A stretch of 64,000 nt of DNA. Origin: Cenococcum geophilum 1.58. Its lineage: Eukaryota > Ascomycota > Dothideomycetes > Gloniales > Gloniaceae. The notes below the pieces were generated by a model. The model worked only from the letters and a program-made list of their open reading frames with translations. It was not told where the DNA came from and did no database searches. Of this stretch, positions 21,219 to 35,568 are shown in pieces. How positions within the stretch are numbered: the stretch's first letter is position 1; each line of letters starts with the position of its first letter. The translations under genes and the position numbers were made by a program. The stretch is from the NCBI GenBank assembly GCA_001692895.1, contig KV748253.1, forward strand, positions 675,434 through 739,433, in the 5' to 3' direction.

Positions 21219-23298
21219 CTAGTAAAAGATATATATGTATAGAGGGATAATAGTATACTATAAAGAATAAAAGAGTATTTAATTAAGAGTTTCGCGTTTT
21301 GTTATAATAACGCATACTAAATTTATAAAGACGCTAAGTATAGCGTAAGCTATTAGCCATAGGAGCTAAAAATTATTAGAGTTTAGAGGAACTAACAAAC
21401 TATCTTATAGATTGGACATTAAGGACGATAAATTTAATATAGGTAAAACATTTGGTAATAATAAGGTAATAAAGGCAGCTTACTAGGAGTATATAGACCT
21501 TAGAAATATTATAATAGAAGTAGAGATTAAGACCGCTATAGAATAAGGATTGGTAATAGAAATTATAACACTATTACATACGGCATCTATTACTTTATAA
21601 AACGGAAGGAGAAATGCCTAAAAATAAGGATTAAGTAAGTAGACGACTACTAGTGCTAACTTACTACTTAATAAAGGTAAAAGGCCACAGGCTTAAGATT
21701 CTTAAGACAAGATAAGAGATAACTAAAATTCCTAAGATAGGATAAGGTAAGCTTAAGGACCTATAATAGACAATAACTAATAAAGCAGAGTAATGGCTTA
21801 GTTTAGTAATATACAAATAAGCTTAGGACGAGGTTTCCTAAAGGCATAAGATTCTCAAAGTAAGATAAGTAAGATTTAAGACTTTTAAAATGAAATAAGA
21901 ATACTATAGAAGCCTAGTTAGACTAAGGCTGGAGCTAAGCTTAAGAAAGAAGCAAGCTTAGGATTAAGAATTCTATAGAACGAAGATTTTAATACACAAA
22001 TAAGAACTATTAAAAAAACTAGTGCTAAGATTAAGAAGCAAGAAGACTTTAAGAATTTACTTATAGGGTAAGCAAATAAAGAAACTATAGAGGAATTTAG
22101 ACAGAGAATCCTCGCGTAGTAGGAATAAAAACTAGATTAGAGATTTAGTATATTAGGTTATATAAGGGACAGAGCACCTATATAAAGGATAACTACTAGG
22201 CCTAAGACGGGTATGCTAAGAGTAAAGTGGCTTATTAAACTGGAACAAGAAGAGGATTTAGAAATCCCTACTAGGTTTAAAGAATAATATATAAAAAGCT
22301 GTTACAACGTAGTAATAAGAAGATACTTCCTTATAGATAAGCCGTATATACTCTAGTAGATGTACTAAAAGTAGTATAGGCAGCGATATAATAATAAGTA
22401 GGAAGATTTCTATATATAGTTAGATAAGTAAGTTATCTAGAACCACCCTATTACGGAAAAAGCTATAAGTTATATTAAGGGAGCCTTAATTATAATATTA
22501 AAGGATCTAAAGGAATAATTAGAGGATTAGAGAAGTAAAAGGCGTATTTTAGTACCTATAAATAAAGTTATAACGTTTAGATTAATATAATAAAGGTTTA
22601 AACTTAAGGATAAAGATAAGTTAAGAGTTAATCTAAAGTACCTAGCGTATTATACGCTATTATAGATTATATATATAGATAATATATATAAGATACATAA
22701 AAACCTAAAGGAAAAAAAAATTAAAAGTACCCTATAAGGATATATTGGGCGCTAGATAAGCGATAGTGTGGAAATACTAAGTATATATATAAATAGCATT
22801 TAGTAAAAGTTTAGGAGTTAGGAAACTTAATACTTTAACTAAAAAGATTCCTTATAGAAAAATGCCTTAATAAATAATAGTAGTAGGAATACTTAGAGAA
22901 TATATATCTATAGTATATTAAAGACAAAAAATAAACTAAGTATTAGCTAAAGAGCGAGCCAAGTGTACTAGGATTAAGTAGCTAATAGTTAGGAAAAGTA
23001 GAGGCCTATAGAACTAAAGGAAGCTAATAGTAGAGCCTTAAACCCTTAAAGGAATTTAAGAATAATACCTAAATTTAAAAGTTAATTAGTAAGATTAATA
23101 GTTTAAAGCACTAATAGATAGTAGAGTAATAAGAAACTATATCTTACTAGCAGTAATTAAGAGAATAGGATTACCTTATAGATAAAAGGAGTAACCTTAC
23201 CTATTAGTTATAATTTTGGGAGATCTAATAACCTATAAAGGAGGGATTATTAATCTTAAAACAGGACCTATTTAGATAACTATTAAAGGAAGATAAAT
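21219..23298 (+). mobile_element. Gypsy element B1, piece 2 (gag-protease linker region)
   Basis: It continues piece 1 after element A and ends at the left border of element C. It aligns along its length with 60575-62750 of copy B2. It covers the unusually long region between the gag zinc knuckle and the protease, including a patch of degenerate repeats built on AAGACAAGATAAG (about 21690-21900), and reaches the start of the protease (about 23100-23200, ending near KRIGLPYR). Fossil with many breaks. The first five bases, CTAGT, are the target duplication of element A. Confidence 0.85.
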
Positions 23299-23526
23299 TG
23301 TTACGGCACTGGCAGAACTTGGCAGAACTTCGCACCGGCAAGTTGCCACAGATTGCCGTATATTGCGGTTACGTGACGCAAAGATCTTATAAAACATCGA
23401 ACGGCGCTACTCTCTTTCTCCTTTCCTTTCCCTAGCTTTAGATTCTCGTTTATAGATAATCCAATTATATAGGCTTGCGCGTCCCCTTTTGCTATGCCCA
23501 TGCCTTAATTAATTAAGTCGCTAACA
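23299..23526 (+). repeat. 5' LTR of element C (228 bp)
   Basis: TGTTACGGCACTGG to GTCGCTAACA. It contains decamer-like iterations GGCAGAACTT and ATTGCCGTAT/ATTGCGGTTA and a TATAAAA box at about 23379-23386. It looks less mutated than the 3' copy. Confidence 0.93.
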
Positions 23527-23529
23527 TTA

Positions 23530-24700
23530 TCTAAAGCTTACTCTACTCTTTCTTCCTAAGAAGGAACTTAAATATATCTATAAGAACACAGAATAGGACC
23601 CTAAGGATATTACTAGGACCATAAGGACAGGACCTAAAAGAAAAGAATAGAACCCTAAGGAAAGGACCTATAAAACACACATAGACCAAAACCCCTAAAG
23701 AAATTACCCGGAATTACCTAATACCCCTACTACTATGCTATAAACCATAGCAGTAGGTAAAGCAGCTGTAGGACCCTTAAATACTTTAGATAAAGAAACA
23801 ATTAACATTTTAACCCCCTAGGCGGAGCTTGCGGCTGCTAATACCGAAATTAAACGACTGCGAGAGCTGCTTAAAGCTAGAGATACCCCTATATCTAATA
23901 ATAAGTCACCATTAGACAACTAAAGACTTGCTATAGTCCTTTAGGCCCTATTTTAGCGCCTTAGTAAATTTACCAAGGCCTATATAGTACTAAAGTGGTT
24001 AGTAAAGGTTACGGATCCCCTACTACTTATAGATGGAACCGACCCTATATTTAATAATTGGAAGCTTTAATTACGGGATAAGCTTAAGGTTAATGCAGAC
24101 TACTTCCCTAACGCCCGAGCCAGAATGGCCTATGTTTTCGGCCGTACTGGCGGAAACGCCTAGACGCATTTACGCCTGCGATATAATAAAGACTCCGCAA
24201 ACCCCTTTATCTCTAAAAAAGAAATAATTAAATACTTATCTTCTATTTATAAAGACCCTTTTAAAGTATAGAACGCCCGCCTTAGCTATAAAAGCCTAAA
24301 TATAAAAACAACGGAGACCTTTTTAGCCTTTTAAACCCGCTTTCTATACCTAGCCGGATAGGCCTAAATCCCCTAAGAAGACCTACTGCCAGACCTCTTT
24401 AATAAGCTTACCCTAGACCTATAGCGGGCCGTATTACTAGCTTATACTACGGTATAGACGTTAAAGGAACTTACGGACTATTACCTAGCTATTAACTAAG
24501 GCCTTTGTTAAATTAAGGCACGCGCCAATTAGCTAAAAACTAGAAACCTTATAAACTAGGCCGCAAGTACTATAAGTACGGCCTATAGTGCCCCGGCATA
24601 ATTGGTAACCCCTATAGTTAACCTAGTAGCTAACCGCGCAGTTACCCCTACTGCGGGCCTAGTATATACCCGGCTTATATATAGCGACCCCTATATATAG
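23530..24700 (+). pseudogene. Element C gag relic
   Basis: Begins after the 5' LTR. A coiled-coil-like segment (near ELAAANTEIKRL, about 23830-23880) precedes a capsid-type helical region (about 23990-24600). Gag function is assigned by position and by resemblance to chromoviral gag proteins. Confidence 0.7.
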
Positions 24701-25879
24701 GCCCTTAGTAATTAAGGAGCTTACTTCTTATACGGTTAAATAGGCCACCCTATAAGGAACTACCTAATAAATGTAAAGATAAACAAGGTCCTATTAATTT
24801 AGGAGGATAGTACGGAGCTAGAAAAAGAGGAACCCTAGAGGAAGACTCCTCTTTAGGGTTAAAAGGGATTAATATATTACATATCGATCTAGGTTAGCTA
24901 GTTAGTAGAAAAAGCTGCACTATCCCTTGTACTTTATTTTGTAATAGATATTAAGTTTTAACCTCTGCTTTAGCTAACTTAGGAGTAAATACCTTTACCT
25001 TAATTAATATAAAGTGCGCTGTAAAACTGGCTGACTTTTTAAATGCACCCTTTAAAGAACTACCCAAACTAATCCCTATTCGCGGTTATAACGGATAGAT
25101 AGGGCCACCTATTACAACTATCTTGCGGATCTACCTCCGCGTTAACAGATAAAGGCAGTATAATATCCCCTTCCTTATTACGGACCTTAGAAGCTATAAT
25201 ATAATCTTAAAAAGAAAATGGCTAGCCTATTTAGGCTTATAGCTTAATATACGGAACAGGCAGCTTATTTGGCCCAAAACTATACCCCTAACGCCTTCCT
25301 TTATAAAAGAGATTAGTATTATAATGGAAAACCTTATACGGCCGTAGATAGACACCGTTTACTAGGCTAATATAACGCGTAGGGACTAGGCTTTTAAGAA
25401 GGATATACAGCTTAATCCGTAACGGATCCGTATATTACGCCGCCCCTAGACTGCCTATATTACACCACCCGCACCAAAGACTTAGGAAGTTAGTAGTAGC
25501 CTAGTTAAGTCCCTAATAGAGAACCTAGGCCCTATACAGCTATAAAGGAAGGCTAGGGATATTAGATAATATACTAAACTAATAGACCGGAAGGATAACT
25601 TACGGAAAATGGAATATAAGCTAAGGAAGACTATAAACCCTATACCGTAAAATATAGCCCAATAAACATCCATAAAGAAACCCATGGACCTCCTACTAGT
25701 TAATATCTACTATATTAGCGCTATAGGATTCTACCGGAACCTAGTTCAGCCTAATACTATTGCCTTTATAACTAGCTTATACGAAATTAATTAAATAATT
25801 AAAGAGAAAGAAGCCCTAGCCTAAAAGAAAGGTAAGCTTATAAATAAGGAGCTAGTAGAACGGAAACTACCCTATTAGT

Positions 25880-28047
25880 ACTAGAAATTTAAAGATACCT
25901 TCTCTAAAGCAGCGTTTAATATACTTCTGCCTTACCGACCGTATAACTATAAAGTTAAAATCGAGCCGGATAAGGTGGTTACCCTTAGCTATAGCCCCCT
26001 CCGATAGCAATTTACTGCCAAATTATAGGCTATAAAGTAGTATCTTATTAATAACCTGGATAAGGGCTTTATTAAGCATAGTTAAGCCCCTTTTAACTTA
26101 CCTATTCTCTTTGCTAAAAAGCTAAATAGAGGACTTTGTTTCTATATCAACTACCATAAACTTAATAATTTAACCCTTAAAGACCGCTACCTACTGCCTT
26201 TACTTAATAAGACTTTGGCCTAAATAAGTAGAGTTAAGATCTTTACGAAGCTTAATATCCGCTAGGCTTTTTACTAAATTAGGATAAACCCTAAATTAAA
26301 AGACCTTATTACGTTTCGGACCCGTTACGGAACGTATAAATATAAAGTACTGCCTTTTAGACTGACTAACGGACCGGCCATATACTAACGATATATAAAT
26401 GATATACTATTTAACTACCTTAATAACTTCTGTATAGCATATCTAGATAATATTATAATCTACTATGAAAATAAACTAGAATATAAAGAGCATATCTATA
26501 AAGTTCTATAACGGCTTTAGGAAGCTAGCCTCTAAGCCAATATTAAGAAGTTCAAATTTAGTATTAAGCGTATAAAGTACTTAGGGTTTATTATTAGTAT
26601 AAACGGAATTAAGGCAGACCTAGAAAAGACGGCTATAATTAACTAATAGGTACCCCCAAGGACCGTAAAGGGGGTATAGTTATTCTTAGGGTTCTGTAAC
26701 TTCTACCGACGCTTTATTAAAAACTATAGTAGGATTGCTCGGCTACTAAGCCTACTTACCTATAAGGACTGGCCCTTTTACTTTAACACTGTATATAGGC
26801 AGGCCTTTAATAAGCTTAAGAAACGACTAGTCTCTACTCCCTTACTCACCCACTTTAACCTAAAATGGCCCTTAATGCTAGAAACCGATGCCTTAGATAG
26901 TATTATAGCTAGCGTTTACTCCCAAAAGCAGATAGACGGAGAATGGCACCCTGTTGCTTACTATTTAAAGACTATAGTAAATGCTAAGCTAAACTACCCG
27001 ATTCACGATAAAGAAATGCTAGCTATTATCTCTAGCTTTTAGCACTGGCGAGCCTAACTAGAAGGCACCCCTGAGTTTATTTAGGTAGTTTCCAATTATA
27101 AGGCCTTAGAATATTTTATGATAATAAAGGCCCTTACGGCCTGATAGGCGCGCTAGGCGGACACCCTATCTTAGTTTAACTTCCTAATTATATATAGGCT
27201 AGGCGCCACTAACCGTGCGGACGCTCTTATAAGGCGTAAACAGGATATAAACGACCAGATAGCCGTAAAGATCTTATTATAGACCTAAGTACTACTACAA
27301 CCAAAGCACCTTAACTCCTAGATATAGGCAGAACTAAATATAAACTCTTTAGACGCCGAGATATACCCTATTAACTTTATGGAACTAGACCTTATTAATA
27401 AACTGCTATAGGCGAACCGTACGGCCCCTTCTCTATAAGAGTACCGCGAAAAGGCAAAGAACGTTTCTAGCCTATAGTCCCTTAAAAGTGGACTGCTTAA
27501 GTACCGCGAACGGCTAGTAGTAGCAGAGGAATAGAACTTACGGACTTAGCTTATTACCAAAGCACATGCCTAGGTCTCTACGGCCTACCTTAGAAAAAAT
27601 AAAACCTATAGGATTATTGGCGACCGCTACTACTAGCCCAGAATAATTATAAATATTAACCGCTATATACGGAACTGTAATAACTGCTATAGGTCTATAA
27701 TTCCATAAGATAAGACCCTAGGACTATTAAACCCCCTTTTAATACCCAACCGCCCTTAGTAATATATCTTTATAGACTTTTATAAGCTACCTCCAGACTA
27801 TAACGGATACGATATAGTTATAATCCTAGTTAACCGCTTTGGCAAGCGCCCGTTCTTAATTCCCTGTTATAAGAATATTAATGCTAAAGAGGCGGCCCGA
27901 CTATATATTTACTACGTCTACCAAATTTACGGACTACTAGATACTATTATATTTAACTACAGACCGTAGGTTATATTAGCCTTTTGGAATAAGTTCACCT
28001 AGATCCTAGGTATTAAGCTAAAGCTTTTTATAGTATATTACCCCCAG
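25880..28047 (+). pseudogene. Element C RT, RNase H and integrase (first part)
   Basis: RT segments FNLPILFAKKLNRGLCFY, KLNIRQAFYQIRINPK and LDNIIIYYEN; RNase H with LMLETDALDSIIASVYSQ and EMLAII; integrase zinc region and the start of the catalytic core (FIDFYKLPPDYNGYDIVI). It ends at the insertion of element D. Confidence 0.9.
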
Positions 28048-28468
28048 TGTAATAAAGCCTTATAGTAGGAACTACGGTGGACTTATTAATAGGCTAGGTA
28101 TATAGGTAAATAAGAAGTCAATAACGTAATAATAACTAGTGGAGTAGTTACCTAACAGATTAACTCTAATTATATTCTAAGATTTACTACAAAGGAGAGA
28201 ACTATCTAGGTAGGGACTGTGGTCCTTTAAATACATAACCATACTCCTAAGAAATCCCCTTTATATATAAGGTATGTATACTCTATCTACTCTATTATAG
28301 ATTATATAGATTATATAGATTATACAGATCACGTTATATAACCTTAGTTACTATTCCTTATTATATAGCTCTATTAGCTCTATTCTAGACCGTGCCTAAA
28401 TTAACTAACTAGCTTCTTCTAACTTCTCTCCTAGTAGTTATAATATTATACTTAAAGCGTCCGTAACA
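28048..28468 (-). repeat. Left LTR of element D (421 bp)
   Basis: Plus-strand TGTAATAAAGCC to GCGTCCGTAACA; in element orientation it begins TGTTACGGACGC. It matches the solo LTR 43530-43923 and B2's LTR 59015-59439. Confidence 0.9.
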
Positions 28469-30186
28469 CTATCTCCCTTCTTTTTATCTTCGCCTTTAAA
28501 GATTTAAAACATCTCTAAGTCGTTTATTAGAGGTATAATATCCGTCTAATTAATTTGGTTAATATTATTACTTATTATACCTAAAGCAATTTCTTCTTCG
28601 TCTACAGCTTGTCGGTCTTGTACCGTTACTGTAATATTATCTCTTAGTAAGATTATACTATCTCTATATTCTCGTTGTTTAAAAAAGGGGTTAGTTTATA
28701 TTGTGTTGGCGAGTCTATCTTCGCAATAACCGTTCTTTTACTTAAAGTGCACTAAAGCGAATATTCGTTCGTCCTATAACGTTTGCTCTATCTCTAATAC
28801 TAAATATACGCGACCTATTACTCTTAATAGTCGTTTAGTTCCTTAACTTATCTATCTTAAGGTCTTATATTTAATCTACTGCTACGCGGCTTAATAATAA
28901 ACTATTTATTACTTTGGCGGAACTGTGTTATTCTTATAATGCTAAATAAGAGGCTACTAATGCTTAATAACGGGCCCTTAAGTCTCGTCTTACTACGTCC
29001 GCTCAGTTAATCTATCTTAAGAAGGTTTATAAAAAGGTCCGTTTTAAGGAGTAGAAACTTATAAAATAAGGTTTATAGAAACTTAGTAATAAAAGAACGG
29101 ATTTTCTTCTAACTAAGAAGGAAATAGATCTAAGTAGTTCAGTAACTGCTCTTCTTAAGTCCCCCTTAGGTAATTCGTTTTTTGGTAATCCTTCTTTATT
29201 AATACTACCTAACCTAATCTCTTCCAATACTCCTATACCTTTCCTATAGCATTCTTTAAATTCTCTAGTAGTTCCTAGGTAGTCTTATTATAGCCTATCC
29301 ACTTAACCTTATACTATATTTTATTGTTAATATCCTTATAACTAATAATCTTTAAAACTTACTATTTATCTTCTTCTTATCCTTTATATATATCTGCTTT
29401 ATAAACCGGTGGCTTAATATTCCTGTATACTAGCTCTAGCATTATAATATACTATATAAGGTAGATCTTTATCTTAGCTAATAGGTTTAACTTAAACGTA
29501 ACCAGTAAAATTCTTTATATAATTTTAAAAGGTCCTAGTCTAATATAGTTTAACTTCTTACTTAGTCGTTTGCTCTTAAAAAATTTATATAGTAACTATA
29601 CTTTATCTCCCTCCTTAAGATCTAGTCCCTTAGATCTCTTAGTATTATAGTACTTTTTTATTCTCTCTTATACTTTCTTTACTGATTCTATAAGGTCTAT
29701 ATAAAGATTTATTAACGTCTTTATTCTTTCTTTAGCTATACTACTTATTTTCTTTGCTTACCGTAGTAATAATAATGTTCTTAGCTTATATCTATAATTT
29801 GCCTTAAATAATAATATGCCTATTCCTTCCTGTAGTATTATATTATATATAAACTGTATAACTAGTAATAATAATACCCAATTATTCTGTATATAATTAA
29901 TATAATGCCTTAGATACTATTTTAGCGTCTAATTTAATCTTTCTATTTAACCGTTTGTCTACGGATAATATACGGTAAAAATTGCTACTCGAACTCCTTG
30001 CTCCGCTAAAAATACCTCCTAAAATACTACTATAAATCTTAGATCTCTATCTAATATAATCTTACTTAGTGCTCTATATCTTATAAACACTTCTTTAATA
30101 TAAATTCTAGCGATATCTTCCGCTAAGATTTCTTCTATATATACTATAAAGTATCCCCACTTTATAAGCTTATCTACTATTACTAA

Positions 30187-30264
30187 NATNNCGTTATAAT
30201 CTTATNCNGTAATAGGNTCTCTTAANTTTAGNAACTTAATAATAAAGTCNTATAATATAACCTN
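30187..30264. other. Cluster of ambiguous bases (N)
   Basis: Nine scattered Ns within the integrase region of element D, a family present in at least three copies in this window. Confidence 0.9.
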
Positions 30265-33200
30265 CCATAGTCTCTCTAGTATTTTAATAGGTTATAGCCC
30301 TTTATATAGCTTATACCTTATTAGTTTATTCCTTTAGTAATCTAAATACTCTTTTATTACTTTTCTTATAATATTCTAGATTCCGTTAATAATATATTCT
30401 TCCTAAAGTCTTAATACTAAGCCTATTGCTCTATTGTGTCCTTAAGTTATTCCCTTATAGAAGTCTTTTATAAAATGCTCTACTATACTCTTTAAGATAT
30501 ACTTTGCTTCTTAATTCTCGTATATATCTATCTATAAATCTTCTAGCTATATTTCTAGAATTCTTTATACCTAAAAGCTTTCTAGTGTCTTATAGACTCT
30601 TCCTAGTTTATTATCCTCTTTAGTTGCTACTAGTTTAGGGTAATTATATCTAATTAATTTATCCTTATCTCTGCGTAGCATTGCTCCTAATAGCTTCTTA
30701 TTATTTTATAGTTTAGCTTTTCTGCTAAGTGTATCTGCTCTTATATTCTTAGTTCCTTTAATATACTAAATCTTAAAATAGTATTCTATAAGCATCTCTG
30801 CCTATCTAACTTATCTTTAATTAAGTTCTTTTATTATTAGGAACCCCGTTAGGTTCTTATAATCCGTTTTAACTATAAATAATTTCTCTACGCCTTATAA
30901 GAATGCTCTCTATTCCTTAAGTACTGTAATTATACCTAATAACTCCTTACTATAGACGTCATAGTTTAACTCTAGTAGTGTTATCTTTCTACTATAGTAT
31001 ATTACTGGATACTATACGTCCTTATACTTCTATAGTAAGCATGCTCCTAGTATATAGTCTAATATGTCTATTTCTACAACTATATCTAGTCCTAGTTAAT
31101 AGATTTTAAGGATTGGCTTCTAGGTAAATAACTCCTTAAGTTCCTTAAATAACTTCTTTTATTTATCTCCCTATACCTATAGTTCCTCTTTCTTTATAAG
31201 CCTAGTAAATAGTTTAATATTCTTTAACCACTATACTATAAACCTCCTATAGTAGTTACAAAACCCTAAAAATAATCTTAACTGTATTATATTCTCTAGT
31301 TCTTACTAACTTACTATAGCTTTAATCTTCCTTAGGTCTATACTAATATAACTTAGTTTAATAATAAATCTAATAAAATTAGTCTTCCTTATAAAGAACT
31401 TATATTTCTTAATTGCTACTAGTATCTGTTCTTCTTATAGTCTCTTCAAAACCCATTTAACGTATTCCCCATGTTCTTCCTTAGTTATTAAGTAGATAAT
31501 AATATTATTAAGGTATACCATAATAAACTTATTAAGGTATTCTCCTAATACGCTATTAATTCATTTCTGAAATATTATTAGTATATTTATTAATCCAAAT
31601 TATATAACTAATAGTTTGTATAGTCCTTCTCTTAATCTAAAAGCTACCTTTTATTTATTACCTTCCTTAATTCTAATCTAATGGTACGCCCATCTTAGAT
31701 CTATCTTTATAAGGATTTATATATTACCTATCTAATCCTAAATTTCGCTAATTAAGGGTAAAGAATACCTATTCTTCCAAGTAATACTATTTAACTATTT
31801 ATAGTTAATATATAACCTAAGCTTTCTATTTTTCTTCAGTATAAATAGTACTGGATATCCTACTAATAACTATAATAGTTTAATATATCCCTTTTATAAA
31901 TTTTCCTGGATAAACTCTTTAAGTACACTCGCCTCCTCTTAAGTAAGCTTATAGGTTAGAAAGAACCTTAGATTTATTCCTAGTTCTAACTCTATTTTAT
32001 AGTCCTATACTATATAATCTGCCAGCTTTTTACTTTCCGGTAACTATAGTTTCTTACCATACTTATAGTATCTCTTTGGTATATAACTTAAGCCTTACTT
32101 AGTCTCTTTATATATCGCTCTAACTTAATACCATATTAACTTAGTTTACTATTATATCTTATAGCGTTAAGTATCTCTAATATTAACTTAACCTATAATC
32201 CAATTAATCCTTAGATTATATTTCTGTAACTAAGGTATACCTAATACTGCCTCATCCCGTCCTAATAGTAGGATATTAAAAAACATCTTAATTTATCTTC
32301 CTTTAATGGTTATCTAAATAGGTCCTATTTTAAGATTAATAATCCCTCCTCTATAGGCTATTAGATCTCCTAAAATTGTAACTAATAGGTAAGGTTATTC
32401 CTTCTATCTATAAGGTAATCCTATTCTCTTAACTACTACTAGTAAAATATAGTTCCGCGTTACTTTACTATCTATTAACGCTTTAAACTGTTAATTTTAC
32501 TAATTAACTTATAAATTTAGGTGTTGTCCTTAAATTCCTTTAAGGGTTTAAGGCTTTACTACTAGCTCCCTCTAGTCCTATAGGCCTCTACTTTTCCTAA
32601 CTATTAGCTGCTTAATCCTTATATACTTAGCTTACTCTTTAGCTAATGCCTAGTTCGCTTTTCATCTTTAATATACTATAGACATATATTCTCTAGGCAT
32701 TTCTACCACTATTATCTATCTAAGTATTCTTCTATAAGAAATCTTCCTAGCTAAAGTATTAAATTTCCTTCCTTTTAAACTTCTGCTAGATACTATCTAT
32801 GCATATATTTAGCATTCCTATACTATCGCTTATCTATTATCTAGTATATCCTTATAGGGTATTTCTGATTCTTTTCCTTTAAATTCTTATATATTTCGCA
32901 TATATCGTCTATATATACAATCTATAATAGCGTATAGTGTGCTAGGTGCTTTAGGTTAACTCTTAACTTATCTTTATCTTTAAGTTTAAACCTTTATCAT
33001 ACTGATCTAAATATTATAACTTCGTTTATAGGTACTAAGATGCATTACTTACTTCTCTAGTCCTCTAATTATTCCTCTAGATCCTTTAACATTATAATTA
33101 AGGCTCCTTTAATATAATTTATAGCCTTTTCTATAATCGGGTGGTCTTAGATAACTCTTTCATCTAACCATATATAGAAATCTTCCTACTTATCATTATG

Positions 33201-35185
33201 CCTTTGCCTATACTACTTTTGGTATAGCTACTAGAGTATATATAGCTTATCCGTAAGGAAGTATCTTCTTATTACTACATTATAATAGCCCTTTATGTGT
33301 CGTTCTTTAAACCTCATAGGGATCCCTAAATCCTCTTTATTTTCCAGTTCGGTAAGCCACTTAGCTCTTAGTATGCCTGTCCTAGGCCTATTAGTAATTC
33401 TTTATACTAGCGCTCTATCCCTTATACGTCCTAATATACTAAATCTCTTATCTAGTTTCTATTCTTACTATACAATAATTCTTTATCTAAATTCTTTTAT
33501 AGTTTCTTTCGGTTTACATCTTACGCTTAAATCCTTAAAGTCTTCTTACTTCTTAATCTTAGTATTAACATTTTAATCTTTAGGCCGAACGCTGTATTCT
33601 CCTAGTCTAATTACTGTTTATACTACAGATTCTCTAATCTATAAAGAAGCCTCTTACTTTTTATATATGGGTGTCCTTATTCATACTCCAAATTCTTAAC
33701 CCCTTTAGATTCTTAATCCTAAGCTTACTTCTATCTTAAGCTTTACTCTAGCCTTACTTAGTATTCTCATCTCATCTTAAGAGTCTTAAATCTTACTTAT
33801 CTCGTCTTAAGAGTCTTATACCTTTAGGAAACTTCGTCCTAAGCTTATTTATATATTACTAAACTAAGCCGCTACTCTGCTCTATTGGTTATCGTCTATT
33901 ATATATCCTTAAGCTTACCTTATCTCGTCTTAAGAATCTTAGTTATCTCGCATCTTATCTTAAGAATCTTAAGCCTTTGGCCTTTTACCTTTATTAAGTG
34001 CCAAAGTGGTTCACTACCCTACTTCTCTTATGTCTTGCGAAGCGATAGATATCGTATCTAGTAGGGTCTTAATCCCTACTAATGTTCCCTATTCTATAGT
34101 GGAATTATCCTCTACCTCTTATATAATATCTCTTAGGTCTATATACTCCTAGTAAGCCGCCTTTATTACCTTATCGTTATAAAATATTTCGCCTATATTA
34201 AAATCATCGTCCTTAATATCCGATCTGCGAACTAGTTTATTAGTTCCTCTATATCCTATAAGTACTGGCTCTTATAGCTAATAGCTTATACCGTACTTAG
34301 CGTCCTTATAAATTTAGTATACGTTATTATAATAAAACGCAAAACTTTTAATTAAATATTCTTTTGTTCCTTATAGCATATTATCGTCCCTCTATATATA
34401 TATATTGTCTACTAGTCTTATACCTTTTACTGCATAGTAACTCTAACCACTTCTACAGTCTCTAACGTAATAACCCTATTTTCCGTAATTTATGTAAGCT
34501 CCTTCTTTAAACCATTTTTCTTACTATAGAGTCCGCCTAAATGTCTTCTACTGCTAAGATCCCTAGTTCGGCCTCTACTCCTTAGACCTTTAATTACTTA
34601 ATCCTTATCCTTTAGGTTTCTATAATCTTTTATTTTATTTTCTAGATTTTTTAGTACCACTTAGGTCTATTAGCTCTGCGCCATACTATAGTTTTTAACT
34701 TAGCTTTAGTTGTTGCGTACTTTACGCCTTATACAACTATAAAACTCTATTCTAGCCTTTTTTAGCCTATTCCCTTTAGTAGATCCTATTGTTAATCTTT
34801 ATTACTTAATCTATTAGTTCCCTTAGGGTATCTATATCTTCTATTAGGATAATTACGTCCTAGACTTTAGCCTTAAGTCCTTATTTATACTATACTATAA
34901 GCGCTCTATTATTCCACTCTACTTACGTTACTAACGTCTAGAACTATATTATATACTTAATTGCTAAGGTTTATTACGTAATATCTTAGAGTTTCCTTTC
35001 CGCTATAGTTGTTAATTCTAGGTCTTTAAATATCTATATAAGCCGTTCCGTAAACCCTTCCTAGCTTAAGAATATAAACCGTACATCTTAATTGGTAGTT
35101 ATTATGCCATTCGCTTATATCTCCGTAAGGTAAAACTTAAACTATTTAAGTGCTCTTCCTAACAGGAATAGTCCCGCATATACTA

Positions 35186-35568
35186 TTTAATCTATAGGTA
35201 TATAGGTAAATAAGAAGTTAATAATATAATAATAACTAGTAGAGTGGTTGCCTAACAGATTAACTCCAATTATATTCTAAGATTCACTATAAAGGAGAGA
35301 ACTATCTAGGTAGGGACTANGGTCCTTTAAATACATAACCATACTCCTAAGAAATCCCCTTTATACGTAAGGTATATATACTCTATCTGCTCTATTATAG
35401 ATTATATAGATTATATAGATTATATAGATCACGTTATATAACCTTAGTTACCATTCCTCGTTATATAGCTCTATCGGCTCTATCCTAGACCGTATCTAAA
35501 TTAACCAACTAGCTTCTTCCGACTCCTCTCCTAGTAGTCATAACATCGTACTTAAAGCGTCTATAACA
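35186..35568 (-). repeat. Right LTR of element D
   Basis: It matches 28105-28468 and ends AGCGTCTATAACA. One N at 35320. Confidence 0.85.

Larger units (their letters stand above)
28048..35568 (-). mobile_element. B-family Gypsy element D inserted in C
   Basis: A reversed copy of the same family as B1 and B2, inserted into the integrase region of C. Left LTR 28048-28468 (421 bp); right LTR recognisable over about 35186-35568. Minus-strand order from right to left: gag (about 34520-35185), zinc knuckle (about 34470-34510), long linker with AAGACGAGATAAG-type repeats (about 33700-34000), protease (about 32200-32500), RT (about 31260-32060), RNase H, integrase (about 29700-30500), C-terminal extension. 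The flanking pentamers CCCAG and CCTAA differ only by RIP-type transitions. Broken and incomplete at the gag side. Confidence 0.85.
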
